Origin: Bacillus_BE sp042263505
GTDB taxonomy: Bacteria; Bacillota; Bacilli; Bacillales; Cytobacillaceae
NCBI RefSeq assembly: GCF_042263505.1
Contig: NZ_JBHKFI010000022.1
Coordinates: 1-64,000 of the forward strand
DNA: 64,000 nucleotides
Direction of reading: 5' to 3'
Below the pieces are notes generated by a model. That model saw nothing but the letters and a program-made list of their open reading frames with translations, was not told the origin of the DNA and did no database searches. Within the stretch, counting starts at the first letter, position 1; every line of letters begins with the position of its first letter. The translations under genes were made by a program, and so were the position numbers. Shown here one piece after another: positions 1-8,204 of the stretch.

Positions 1-120
1 CATACACATAAAAATTGAATGAATTGGATTAGTTGGAACGCCGTATGCTGGGAAACTCGCTTGTACGGTGTGAAGTGGGGGAAAAGCTGGCGATAACTTC
101 AAATGCTTACCTATCACTAT
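1..120 (+). mobile_element. 3' end of a group II intron (domains V and VI)
   Basis: The sequence around 36-71 folds into a domain V-like hairpin: CCGTA (41-45) pairs with TACGG (64-68) around a GAAA-type loop, with a CGC triad near the base. Bases 72-76 (GAAGT) pair with 95-99 (ACTTC) in a domain VI-like stem, and the block ends in an ...AT 3' boundary near 120. No reverse transcriptase is in the window; the element runs off the left edge. Recognition is by memory of bacterial group II intron ends, so moderate confidence. Confidence 0.55.
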
Positions 121-305
121 AATAAAATTAGATTTAGTCAGCAGTTGTCTGTTGGCTCTTTTTATGCCACATCAGGAAGATACTGTTCATAAAACTATCC
201 TTTTTAAACGAACGGCCAGTATAGTTGAACAATTCGATAAAAAACTCAAATTCCTCCAATTACCATTGTTTAAAAATGGTATAATTGGAAAAAAGGGGTG
301 CGGGT

Positions 306-722
306 ATGAGGAAATTATTATGGAGTTTCAGCTTACTTATTATCATTATGATGTTAGGGGGATGTTCAAGTTCTTCTGAAACTTCGGGTTCTTCAGAGGC
401 AAAAGACGTTGGCTATCAAATAGTAGAGTACGGTGGATTAAGTGATAGACGAGCTGTATTGGATAAAGATAATATCAAAAAGATTGAAGACATTATGGCA
501 GCTGTCAAATGGGATAAAATAGTATCAGTTGATAAAGATAACAAAGAAGATGCTGTATTTTGGTTTATAGACCAAAATAACAAGGAAGGGCAGAAATATA
601 AAGTGTGGTTCAACGAAAGTGGCTCGGCATACGTACAGAATAAAAAGCAGATATGGGGCGTTTTGGAAGGGAAAGCCGGTGAAACATTATCCTCTATTTT
701 CAAACTTAATGCACAGAGATAA
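306..722 (+). CDS. small secreted lipoprotein, function unknown
   Basis: The 138-residue product begins MRKLLWSF, has a hydrophobic stretch at residues 8-18 and a lipobox LGGC with Cys20, followed by a Ser-rich linker. It should be exported and lipid-anchored on the outer face of the membrane. The mature part (about 35-138) is a small mixed alpha/beta-looking domain with no motif I recognise. The start at 306 is preferred over an upstream in-frame ATG at 285 because it begins exactly at the signal peptide and has an AAGGGG ribosome site in front. It stands alone and is followed by a terminator hairpin. Confidence 0.75.
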   Translation: MRKLLWSFSLLIIIMMLGGCSSSSETSGSSEAKDVGYQIVEYGGLSDRRAVLDKDNIKKIEDIMAAVKWDKIVSVDKDNKEDAVFWFIDQNNKEGQKYKVWFNESGSAYVQNKKQIWGVLEGKAGETLSSIFKLNAQR

Positions 723-776
723 AGAATAGAGAAATTTTTAGTTATAGGAGTGCGTTAGTTTAATAAGTAATTAAGA

Positions 777-803
777 AGTCAGCATACTAATGTTGGCTTT
801 TTA
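777..803 (+). terminator. Rho-independent terminator after the lipoprotein gene
   Basis: AGTCAGCAT pairs with ATGTTGGCT (nine pairs, three of them G-U) and is followed by TTTTTAT. Confidence 0.6.
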
Positions 804-1037
804 TGTCGTAATCGGAAGATTATGTGACATAGTATCCACTTAATCCATTGGACATAGTGGATTTCTGCAACTATCTTAACTGCATTTAGAGTAGGACTAA
901 TTAGTGATTGTGACTCTAATAATGAAATCTTATCTGTTTAAAATGCATTTTTTTTAAGAATCTCCGCAAATTCCTGAGGAGATCCTTTTCTTTTAGTATT
1001 TCCTATAGGTATAAGCATCGGATCCCAGATGAATTTT

Positions 1038-1322
1038 TTAATCACCTAAGTATAAAAGCCGAATATTATCCAAACTTTTAGCTATTTGCTTAATGACAGG
1101 ATTAACATTTTTAGCATTAAGATTAGTTACTATTAAGGGTTCTTTTAGGTAAGCAATATATATTACAGGTAACTTAGACGTCGTATCAATACTATAGGTA
1201 GGTATTTGAATTAAGTTATTATCCATCATATATCCATAAACCTTACTATAGACACTTGAATCTAAATTATGGGAATGTAAATCGTACTTACCAATTCTAA
1301 AATTAAAATTCCCATATAAATC
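1038..1322 (-). pseudogene. decayed fragment of an unrecognised protein
   Basis: An open frame of about 94 codons on the minus strand is bounded upstream by a stop at 1323-1325 and has no start codon near its beginning. The only ATG (1229) lies in the middle and has no ribosome site. The translation (LDNIRLLYLGD at the C-terminus) looks protein-like but I do not recognise it. It is best read as the 3' part of a truncated gene. The surrounding 804-1037 and 1323-1480 hold no other coding signal; a weak hairpin plus T-tract lies near 959-995. Confidence 0.3.
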
Positions 1323-1483
1323 TCACCCAAATAGCTCTGCTACTTAAGCATTTGCCACCAGTTAAATCAAGATAGTTAAATAAACACCAATTCTTAAGTA
1401 ATTTTTAATAGGTTTATAGATTTCAAAAACTGTCCATACTTGTAACTATCAATGCATTAAAGTAAAGAAAGGGGAGTGCCTTG

Positions 1484-2378
1484 ATGGTATTGCAAGGAGG
1501 TTCTGATTTACTTGGTTATAGTAAGAGGTTCTTCCGGCATTTAAAGAGGAAGAACTATTCAAAGGAAACGGTTATTGGGTATTCAAAGGATTTACAGAAA
1601 TTTGGTCAGTTTTTGGAGGAGATTTATGAGAGTCAGATTTTAATAGAAGATGTAAAGAAAAATGATATTTTAGATTATATGGATTTCCTGAGGGAAAGAG
1701 AAGGGTACCGGACAAATTCAATTTTACGCCATCTTGCCACATTAAAATCATTTTTAAAATTTCTCGTTCAAGAACATGATTTACTGGAGAATCCTGCAAT
1801 GAAAATTCAAACCCCAAAGCATTATACACCATTGCCAGAAATTCTCGAAGTGGATGAAGTGCAAAGCCTGCTAGAAGAGGCAAAAAAGATTTCATATTTT
1901 TACTACGCGCTATTTAGCTTCATTTATTATACAGGAACGAGGATTACAGCTGCTAGAATGCTCCAAAAGTGCCATCTTAACATAAAAAGTCAGAGAGTAT
2001 ATTTTGAATATATTAAAGGGGGGAAGAGATCTCCATTTGCCACTGCACCCTCGTTTAACAGTTATTATGGAGAGATATCTTGAGCAATATAAGGGAAACG
2101 GCTCACCTTATGTCTTTCAATCCCCAAAGGTAAAGAACACCCCAATCAGTGCCTGCGAGATAAGGATTAATCTTCGTAAAGCAGCAGAAGCAGCGGGAAT
2201 AACAAAAAGAGTGACCCCGCATATACTCAGGCATTCCGTTACTACGCATTTAACCGTTCTCGGAGTAGAACAGGTATTCATTGCAGCAGTACTAGGTCAT
2301 ATTGATTTGCGATCGACTAGTCGTTATCAGCATTTGTGTGTAGATAATTTAAGGGAAGTGGCGGGAGTGCTTAAATAG
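1484..2378 (+). pseudogene. XerC/XerD-like tyrosine recombinase, frameshifted
   Basis: The first part (from 1484, ribosome site GGGGAG) encodes a SAM-like N-terminal DNA-binding domain (about residues 1-95) and the start of the catalytic domain with the first active-site Arg in YTGTRI. Near 2016-2021 a run of six G shifts the frame by +1; without it the first frame runs into a stop at 2083. The second frame continues with GGRDLHLPLHP, the HILRHS box (His and second Arg), LGH and the SRYQH box with the nucleophile Tyr. The two halves together make about 297 residues, the normal length for the family. All catalytic residues survive, so the break is recent or a homopolymer sequencing error. No attachment sites were found. 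It lies beside the LXG/repeat region, which suggests past site-specific integration. Confidence 0.8.
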
Positions 2379-2460
2379 TTAATGATGGAAGGATAAAGTG
2401 AAAATGTTATTCGCCTAATTGATCAAATTTTAAATGGATTAATATCAAAAAAATAAAATT

Positions 2461-2494
2461 CCATGCTCCTACCGTTATAATCGCTGGAGCATGG
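2461..2494 (-). terminator. terminator for the sigma-like gene
   Basis: CCATGCTCC pairs with GGAGCATGG (nine pairs). Read on the minus strand it is followed by an AATTTTATTTTTTT tract, so it terminates the gene at 2557-3054. Confidence 0.75.
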
Positions 2495-2502
2495 AAATTA
2501 AA

Positions 2503-2512
2503 CAAACGTTTG
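2503..2512. repeat. CAAACGTTTG palindrome, copy 1
   Basis: The next 60 bases match the sequence after the copy at 11071 closely, so this is the remnant of an LXG operon leader whose genes are gone. Confidence 0.7.
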
Positions 2513-2556
2513 ATTGAAATCCAAAGTCCCTTAAATAAGTGGATTTTCAGAAAAAA

Positions 2557-3054
2557 TTATAAAGGAAATCTATTTAGGTTGGAAGCCTTCCTCAACCTCC
2601 GCAGAGCACCACTTCGCCAGCCCTTCACGGTCGAAGGAGAGACCATCTCTAATTGGGCAATATCCTTAATAGTTAAATCAGCTATGATAGTATATAGTAC
2701 CCATTTTTTCTGATTGACAGTAAGATCAACACAATACTCATAGATGATTTCCTCCTCCAAGGTACGAGGGGAATTAGGATCCTCAATCAGCGTCCAAAAT
2801 TCCTTATCCGGATAAAATTGGTTATTTTCATGTTTGTTGATGGATGTCAGTTCGCTCATAATCCTTCCTTTAATAAAAGTGTAAGCATAGTTTGAAAATT
2901 TTCCTTTCTCAGGATTAAATCGCCCATGCGCCTCCCATAGTGCGATGAGTCCAGTTTGAAAAAACTCTTCCTTATTTTTGTAAATATGCAGTGAACGAAG
3001 GATGTGTCCGATCATCGGTTCATATTGTTTTACTAATTCATTAAAGCTCTCCAT
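2557..3054 (-). CDS. sigma-70 family RNA polymerase sigma factor
   Basis: The 165-residue product begins MESFNELVKQYEP and has the region 2 signature (FFQTGLIALWEAHGRFNPEKG with FSNYAYTFIKGRIMSEL, about residues 28-70) and a region 4 helix-turn-helix (TIKDIAQLEMVSPSTVKGW, about 128-148). It resembles the short alternative sigma factors of Bacillus rather than SigA, and would redirect RNA polymerase to a small regulon. An upstream in-frame ATG at 3135 has no ribosome site; the ATG at 3054 follows AAAGGG at good spacing, as does one codon earlier (3057). No anti-sigma factor gene is adjacent. The 81 bases upstream of the chosen start are still open and resemble a second locus near 39,230-39,290, so an N-terminal extension cannot be excluded. 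Confidence 0.75.
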   Translation of the reverse strand: MESFNELVKQYEPMIGHILRSLHIYKNKEEFFQTGLIALWEAHGRFNPEKGKFSNYAYTFIKGRIMSELTSINKHENNQFYPDKEFWTLIEDPNSPRTLEEEIIYEYCVDLTVNQKKWVLYTIIADLTIKDIAQLEMVSPSTVKGWRSGALRRLRKASNLNRFPL

Positions 3055-3163
3055 CATTGACCCTTTCAGGAAAGCGCGCTTACCAATTGGATTCCCGGGT
3101 AAGTCAAACATAACGAGAAGAAGATCATCTATCAAACTCGAGAATTAAGGATTTTAGGGGGTA

Positions 3164-3199
3164 GAATTCGCAATCTTCCCTAGGGAGAATCGCGAATTC
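3164..3199. repeat. 36-bp imperfect palindrome upstream of the sigma-like gene
   Basis: GAATTCGC and GCGAATTC frame a CCCTAGGG centre; 15 of 18 positions pair. It lies about 110 bases upstream of the sigma-like start, where an operator or leader hairpin would be. A diverged relative with an inner CCTAAGG core sits near 39,345-39,365. Confidence 0.5.
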
Positions 3200-3246
3200 T
3201 AGGGGTGAAAATGGGGGAGAATGAGGAAAGTGATAAAAAAAAATGG

Positions 3247-3500
3247 AGCTTAATAAGAAGCAGGGGTAAGAACCGTCGGCCCTAGCTTATATTCTTGATA
3301 TTAACCTCTGTAGCGGCGCCAGTATTTGCTGTACTTACCTTTTATGATTTTAGTTTAAATAAGTAATATTAATATCCAATTGTTAAGAGAGTGTAGGCAC
3401 CATCATTTTGGTTGCTTTCGCTCTCTTTATTTTTAATCAAACGTTTGATTGAATTCTTCTGGACACAATTCAAATAAAATATCAAAATAAATTCATATTT
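3247..3500. repeat. intergenic repeat block flanking LXG units, copy 1
   Basis: The block holds, in order, a GAAGCAGGGG/CCCTAGCTT repeat remnant (3255-3287), a conserved stretch with CTCTGTAGCGGC, a terminator hairpin (AAGAGAGTG 3385-3393 with CGCTCTCTT 3420-3428, then TTTATTTTT) and the 16-bp palindrome AATCAAACGTTTGATT (3435-3450). Matching blocks occur at 7365-7640 and 13621-13890. No gene is present between 3055 and 3724. Confidence 0.75.
3437..3448. repeat. TCAAACGTTTGA palindrome, copy 2
   Basis: Perfect 16-bp palindrome at 3435-3450, immediately behind the terminator hairpin of the repeat block. Confidence 0.8.
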
Positions 3501-3516
3501 ATTTCCAATATCTAAA

Positions 3517-3600
3517 AAACTGTTCTACAGAGATTTACACTCCATAGAGCTATTTTTAAGCTATTAACCAAATAGGTTTTTGGCATATTTTGCTGGGACG
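3517..3600. repeat. CTCTACGGAGAGTAAATCTC-type hairpin repeat, copy 1
   Basis: TCTACAGAGATTTACACTCCATAGAG-type hairpin followed by a conserved tail (GCTATTAACCAAATA). Related copies are at 18670-18760 and 32867-32912. Confidence 0.6.
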
Positions 3601-3724
3601 AGAAATCCCTCTCTTGTGTCACTTTCAATCTCTCAAATTTTGTAAAAAATTGGGTCGTGATTTTCAATTTTTAGTTCTTTATAATATATAGGGAATCGAT
3701 TAGACTATATAAGGGGAAATTAAT

Positions 3725-4429
3725 TTGAAAAAAGTGCTGGAATTTTTTAAAAAAAGATGGAAGTATGTATTAACCGCAGCGATTGCACTTATGATTGGAG
3801 CAACCTTTGGTCCCTCTGATGAAGAATTATCGTCAGCTCTAAAAGCCAATGCAGACTTAAATAGTAACATAAAAGAAAAAAATTCAACGATCAAAGAAAA
3901 TGAAGCCATGATTAAAAACTTACAAGCAAAAGTAGATGAAGCGGCTCCTTGGTTCAAAATGAAAGAAGAAGAGCAGAATCAGAAAGAAGCGGAAGCTAAA
4001 GCAGCAGAAGAAAAACGTCTAGCAGCAGAAAAAGCCAAGAAAGAAGCGGAAGCTAAAGCTAAGGCCAAGGCTGAGGCAGAAGCTAAGGCTAAGGCAGAAG
4101 AAGAGGCTAAAAAAGGGTATGAAACAGGCATTACTTATGATCAATTAGCAAGAACTCCTGATGATTATGTTGGCAAAAAGGTTAAATTCCATGGTACAGT
4201 TGTTCAAGTTATTGAGGGTGACGATACAACCCAAATAAGATTGGCTGTTAATGATGATTATGACAAAATTATTTTTGCAGAATTTGATAAATCCGTTGTA
4301 AGCCAAAGAGTATTAGAAGATGACACGATTACGATATTTGGCTTATCTTCAGGTCTAATCTCATACGATTCAACTATGGGGGGACAAATTTCCATTCCTG
4401 GTGTTTCTATTGATAAGATCGACATGTAA
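3725..4429 (+). CDS. membrane-anchored TcdC-like protein with OB-type domain
   Basis: The 234-residue product starts at TTG 3725 (AGGGG about ten bases upstream). It has a short basic N-terminus, one membrane segment (about 12-29), a long charged coiled coil (33-130) that becomes an Ala/Lys/Glu repeat tract like the TolA stalk (KAKAEAEAKAKAEEEAKK), and a compact C-terminal domain (135-234) with the pattern GKKVKFHGTVVQV... that matches the OB-like domain found in C. difficile TcdC and in Bacillus proteins annotated as toxin regulators. The domain would face outside. Known family data do not establish a function in Bacillus; regulation of toxins is only inferred from the name and from the nearby LXG cassettes. 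A repeat starts one base after the stop. Confidence 0.7.
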   Translation: MKKVLEFFKKRWKYVLTAAIALMIGATFGPSDEELSSALKANADLNSNIKEKNSTIKENEAMIKNLQAKVDEAAPWFKMKEEEQNQKEAEAKAAEEKRLAAEKAKKEAEAKAKAKAEAEAKAKAEEEAKKGYETGITYDQLARTPDDYVGKKVKFHGTVVQVIEGDDTTQIRLAVNDDYDKIIFAEFDKSVVSQRVLEDDTITIFGLSSGLISYDSTMGGQISIPGVSIDKIDM

Positions 4430-4533
4430 AAGAAGCAGGGGGACGTTTCTAAGTAGTTCAGTTTTAAGGTAGAAAATTAGAAGCGAAAACATAACAAAGT
4501 AAATAGCATTATTTTAACACCATAATTCGCACA

Positions 4534-4569
4534 AAAAAACGCAAGGGATTTATATCACCTTGCGTTTTT
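4534..4569. terminator. bidirectional terminator in the outer element
   Basis: AAAAACGCAAGG pairs with CCTTGCGTTTTT. It lies downstream of the minus-strand membrane protein gene. Confidence 0.8.
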
Positions 4570-4593
4570 CTTTAAGTCAATTTGACTATCTCT

Positions 4594-4874
4594 TTATACT
4601 TGATACATAAAGGTTTGTATTGCAACCAAAATAATTAATAATGTTAAGGTAAAGAAAGAAATTGATAATCTTTTCTTCTTAAAATATATTGCTCAATCCC
4701 CAATAAAAACATTGATATTGCAAGAATAATTTGTACAAATCCAGAGTAGAAGAAATTTACAGGATATGTCGTAAAAGATAAAAGTATAAATACTATCATG
4801 GGGATAATTAATATTAATTGAGTAATTACAATAGGCTTTACTCTGTTCTTAAAAAAACGGTTACTTATTTTCAT
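4594..4874 (-). pseudogene. small membrane protein (DUF3953-like), C-terminal frameshift
   Basis: From ATG 4874 the frame encodes 76 residues with two membrane segments (about 15-34 and 42-60) and stops at 4644. In the neighbouring frame the sequence continues as LSISFFTLTLLIILVAIQ to a stop at 4594-4596, which would supply the third membrane helix seen in this kind of small protein. I infer a single frameshift near 4665-4680. It is the only cargo of the outer mobile element. Function is unknown; the DUF3953 label is tentative. Confidence 0.45.
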
Positions 4875-5063
4875 ATTTTTCTCTCCATTAAGGGTAAATA
4901 ATAATTTATTCCAACTTTCACTTTTTTCTAAAGAATACCATCAATTTATTCAGTTTCCTTATTTAAATTAGGCTCTGTTAAATAATATTGTTGATAAACA
5001 AGGACCCTATATGAGTAACTGGTTCTCTTTTGGGAGAGAAAAGTTAGAAATAAATGTTAAATC

Positions 5064-5100
5064 AACAGACTAAATAGCAATATTTTAGTCTGTTCTTTTT
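5064..5100. terminator. terminator just inside the left end of the IS
   Basis: AACAGACTAAA pairs with TTTAGTCTGTT, followed by CTTTTT. It would block transcription entering the IS from the left. Confidence 0.7.
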
Positions 5101-5346
5101 GTTGTTAACTAAGGGATTTTATTAAAATTACATATTAAATAGCACAAAACCAGCATATAAATCTATGGCTAAAATACACTCATTTTTCAACATCGACTAG
5201 GTTTAAAAATAATAAATTTAAAATGAATGATATATTTTACTTAGGATTGTTATAGGGTTTATATGGAAAATGTTGTATAATATAAAATGAAAACTTAGAT
5301 AGATATTCAACTAACGGGGTTGTTGAATAAAAGAAAGGGGAAAAAT

Positions 5347-5901
5347 TTGGAATTAAACGAGATTAGAAATGAACTATCAATAAGAGGGAAAAACGGGATA
5401 GGATTTTTATTTTCAGCTATAGTAATTTGGTCAATAGTTACAATAATATTTATACAATCGATAGAAATTTATCAGAAAAACATCTATATGTTGTTTTCAA
5501 CAGGTTTAATGTTCCCATTATCCGTTGGAATTTCTACTTTAATAAAGGCTGATTGGAAACTTAAAAATAATCCATTAGGTAATCTAGGTTTATACTTAAA
5601 TCTGGCTCAGCTTATCTATTTCCCTATACTTTTTTGGGGAATTATAAAAAGTCCGAATGATGCTATCATATTTTTTGCAATTATAACAGGAGCCCATTTT
5701 TTTCCTTATGGCTGGTTTTATAATGCTAAAGCCTTTTATGTAATGGCACCAGCGATTTCGGTCTCAATTATGTTTTTGGGTTTGTATCTAAACGGAGATA
5801 ATCTATGGTTGATACCAATTTCTATAACTATTTTTTTGCTATTTTTAATTTTTTGGCTCTACTTCGATTATAAGAAGAAAATAAAAGTGATTGAGTATTA
5901 A
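5347..5901 (+). CDS. DUF7010-like integral membrane protein (IS passenger)
   Basis: The 184-residue protein begins MELNEIRNELSIRGKNGIG and has about five or six membrane helices (around 18-38, 43-62, 82-103, 108-128, 133-150, 155-178), with the conserved-looking NPLGNLG and GAHFFPYGW segments I associate with DUF7010. The chosen TTG at 5347 follows AAAGGGG at proper spacing; an upstream TTG at 5320 has none. It is carried between the ends of the IS1595-family element and is followed by its own terminator, so it moves as cargo. Passenger genes are known in this IS family. The function is unknown. Confidence 0.65.
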   Translation: MELNEIRNELSIRGKNGIGFLFSAIVIWSIVTIIFIQSIEIYQKNIYMLFSTGLMFPLSVGISTLIKADWKLKNNPLGNLGLYLNLAQLIYFPILFWGIIKSPNDAIIFFAIITGAHFFPYGWFYNAKAFYVMAPAISVSIMFLGLYLNGDNLWLIPISITIFLLFLIFWLYFDYKKKIKVIEY

Positions 5902-5926
5902 ACTAATGGATAACTTTAGTTAAGGA

Positions 5927-5953
5927 AGACCATCAAAATGATGGTCTATTTTT
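5927..5953 (+). terminator. terminator of the IS passenger gene
   Basis: AGACCATCA and TGATGGTCT form a nine-pair stem with a three-base loop, followed by ATTTTTAT. Confidence 0.8.
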
Positions 5954-6009
5954 ATGCACAAAATCTCAATAATTTTCAAATAAATTGTCCATTCAAAGTA
6001 CATCCCTCA

Positions 6010-7050
6010 TCATAACTTAAATGTTGATAATCTTAATCTTTCATAAGTTGCATTAGTCGAGAACAAGCAACTATCAATAATCATTTTACTTATAGTTGTA
6101 GAATCATTACGGAATCTTATTATGTCCAGGAATTGAAACCAACTCAAATAATGGTCGAGGTATTTTGTTGCCACACCATTAAATCTGTCCATCCAGCCTT
6201 TCAAGCGGCTATGATAGTTATTGACATTTCGGATATGGTAAAGACCTCTGACTCGTTCCTTCCCATCAGATTTGAAGGGGTAATGCTCTAATCCTTTATC
6301 TTTTGCATAGGTTTTGAAAGCCCGCCACGCATCCGTACATAAGGTATTAGAATTAGATAGCTTAGAGCCGATTGCTTTATCTAAGCGTGATTTTACAATA
6401 CGTCCCTTTCCTATCACTTTGGAATAAGTCAGTTTTTGACGGTCCCTTGCAATCAGCACACAAACTTGTTCTCTACTGATGCCACGGAATTGAGAAGCAT
6501 CACCACGTTTGCGAGCTTTACGCCCATTTAATTTTCGTTTACCTTTTTCAGAGTATAGGAAATAGGTTTCGTCCATTTCAACGATACCAGAAAATTGGTC
6601 GAAGTCCATTTGGTTCAAAGCGGATAAAATCTTATGCCTCCAATAGAAAAGGGTGACATAGTGGACTTCAATCATTTCAGATGCCTTGCGTAAAGAATAC
6701 CCTTCGATCATACATTGAATGAAATCAAGCCATTTATGGGAAAGGTGCGACCCCTGTAAAGGGGTATTCGTAACATCTGTAAAGGTTTTACCGCAATCTT
6801 TACAGCGATAACGCTGCCGTTCCATTGTTTTCATTCCTACTTTTACGGAATACTTTCCGAATCGGACAACATTAGTCGAATGACAGTGAGTGCAAGTATA
6901 GCCATCCTTATGTTTCTGCTCTGATACTTCTTTAAAAATTGGTTCACTTGCAGAAATTGAGGCAAGAGATTTGGTGAAAAACTCCTTTAAACGTAGTTGG
7001 TCTGCGATGCTGAGTTTTTGAATCTCCTTTATAATGTCAGTTAATGCCAT
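6010..7050 (-). CDS. IS1595-family transposase (ISXO2-like)
   Basis: The 346-residue protein has an N-terminal region, a zinc-ribbon (CTHC near residue 51 and CKDC near 82) and a DDE-type catalytic core: VEMDETYF supplies the first Asp, CTDAWRAF the second, and NNYHSRLKGWMDRF carries Asn and Lys where other groups have Glu, matching the DDN(K) pattern reported for parts of this family. The ATG at 7050 is preferred to an upstream ATG at 7098 because the start MALTDIIKEIQKLS looks like the family's normal N-terminus. The reading frame is intact and both ends plus the duplication are present, so the element may still be mobile. Confidence 0.9.
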   Translation of the reverse strand: MALTDIIKEIQKLSIADQLRLKEFFTKSLASISASEPIFKEVSEQKHKDGYTCTHCHSTNVVRFGKYSVKVGMKTMERQRYRCKDCGKTFTDVTNTPLQGSHLSHKWLDFIQCMIEGYSLRKASEMIEVHYVTLFYWRHKILSALNQMDFDQFSGIVEMDETYFLYSEKGKRKLNGRKARKRGDASQFRGISREQVCVLIARDRQKLTYSKVIGKGRIVKSRLDKAIGSKLSNSNTLCTDAWRAFKTYAKDKGLEHYPFKSDGKERVRGLYHIRNVNNYHSRLKGWMDRFNGVATKYLDHYLSWFQFLDIIRFRNDSTTISKMIIDSCLFSTNATYERLRLSTFKL

Positions 7051-7364
7051 TCGAAACCACTCACTTTTGTCCTTATTTATATAGTCATTATAGAACAACG
7101 GTTCGCTTTATTCAAATATCAACATAATTGTTTAACAGAGCCTTAAATTAAAACAACTTTCGCACTAATATTAACAACGAAATTAGCATAAGTACTTTCA
7201 AATGACTTATAGCCATTATCCGTTTACCAATTAAGGTGTTTTTTTAAGCGTTAATTAGCCATACACATTGTTAAATCAACAAAAGTAAAGAGTCCAATTC
7301 AAATGAATTGAACTCATAATTATTGTGCTTTTTTAATTTTTCTACTTCAAAACTGAACTACTTA

Positions 7365-7640
7365 GGGACGTTTCTCTGCTTCCTTTTTATATGGAGGGAA
7401 GAAGGAACTGGCCTCCAGCTTTCCTTTTTGATATTAATCTCTGTAGCGGCGTAATTATTTGTTGTACTTACCTTTTATGATTTTTGTTTAAATATAGTAA
7501 TATTAATATCCAAATGTTAAGAGAGTGTAGGCACCATAATTGTGGTTGCTTTCGCTCTCTTTATTTTTAATCAAACGTTTGATTGAATTTTTCTAGACAC
7601 TATTCAATAAAAATATCAAAATAAATCAATTTTCATAATA
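7365..7640. repeat. intergenic repeat block flanking LXG units, copy 2
   Basis: It begins with the right half of the interrupted GGGACGTTTCTCTGCTTCC repeat, then CTCTGTAGCGGC, the AAGAGAGTG (7519-7527) / CGCTCTCTT (7553-7561) terminator and AATCAAACGTTTGATT (7569-7584). The remainder to 7832 holds only the LXG operon leader. Confidence 0.75.
7571..7582. repeat. TCAAACGTTTGA palindrome, copy 3
   Basis: Centred about 255 bases upstream of the first gene of the intact LXG operon and just behind a terminator, where an operator or promoter-proximal site would be expected. Confidence 0.8.
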
Positions 7641-7832
7641 ATTTCCAATATTTAGAAATAATATATGTAAAAAGTATATTATTTCCATAAATAGATAATA
7701 AGAATTCTAGCAATTTTGTGGAAATAGGAGGAAAGGCCTTCCGTAATAGGCCTGTAGGAACATTGACGCTTTTTCACTGGAATTGGATAATAAATCCATA
7801 TCATAGAAAACATGCAAGAAATGGGGGATATC

Positions 7833-8204
7833 ATGAGTTTGCTTGCATTTCTATACGAAGAGTTACGAAAGAAGCAAGAGGAATTAAAGCGTCTTCAAAC
7901 ATGTCAAGCCTCCCTTCAAGAATGTCAGGAGGAGTTTTTGTTAAATGAGCCGTTATGCCTTGAGCCAAAGTTGAGTGCACACACATGGCACGGGAATCTC
8001 GCTAGGAAATTTGATTTGATTCGTGAGGAGGAAATTCTCTCCAATTATCGAAATCTTGAAAACAATCAATTGAACCAAGCATTTAGCACGCTGAGTAACA
8101 AAATTCAAGATGTTCAAAATGAAATTGCTGCTCTTGAAGTAGCGATTCAAAATGAAATTGCTCGGATGAGAGCCGAGAGTGAAAGGAGGCAAAATCATGA
8201 GTAA
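7833..8204 (+). CDS. LXG partner, DUF5082 (YwqH-like) protein
   Basis: The 123-residue protein starts MSLLAFLYEELRKKQEELK, is almost wholly helical with heptad-like spacing, and matches the small YwqH/DUF5082 proteins that precede LXG toxins in Bacillus operons. In other firmicutes, small helical partners of this type bind the LXG domain and help deliver it through the type VII (Esx) secretion system. The ATG at 7833 follows GGGGG; upstream ATGs lack a ribosome site. It overlaps the next gene by eight bases, which indicates coupled translation. It has a truncated paralogue at 11135-11457. Confidence 0.8.
   Translation: MSLLAFLYEELRKKQEELKRLQTCQASLQECQEEFLLNEPLCLEPKLSAHTWHGNLARKFDLIREEEILSNYRNLENNQLNQAFSTLSNKIQDVQNEIAALEVAIQNEIARMRAESERRQNHE

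Larger units (their letters stand above)
4971..7142 (-). mobile_element. IS1595-family insertion sequence with passenger gene
   Basis: Terminal inverted repeats GGCTCTGTTAAA...GTTGATA are at 4971-4996 and, inverted, at 7117-7142. They are flanked by a perfect 8-bp duplication TTAAATTA (4963-4970 and 7143-7150), the duplication length known for IS1595. It carries a transposase on the minus strand and one passenger gene on the plus strand. Confidence 0.92.
4450..7364. mobile_element. outer transposable element with 27-bp inverted ends, split by IS1595
   Basis: The left end begins TAAGTAGTTCAGTTTT (4450) and the right end is its reverse complement ending at 7364; about 25 of 27 positions match. 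The element is flanked by a direct duplication GGGACGTTTC (4440-4449 and 7365-7374), which interrupts a GAAGCAGGGGGACGTTTCTCTGCTTCC repeat that is intact elsewhere. Removing the internal IS (4971-7142 and one 8-bp duplication) leaves about 735 bp holding only a small membrane-protein gene and a terminator. No transposase of its own is left, so it looks non-autonomous. Confidence 0.75.

Noticed and set aside
416..703. Long open frame opposite the lipoprotein gene
   Set aside because: Antisense shadow; no ribosome site, and the plus-strand frame has a clear signal peptide and lipobox.
2016..2021. Programmed frameshift in the recombinase
   Set aside because: The needed shift is +1 at a G run, not the usual -1 A_AAA_AAG type, and this family is not known to use frameshifting; indel is simpler, though phase variation is left open.
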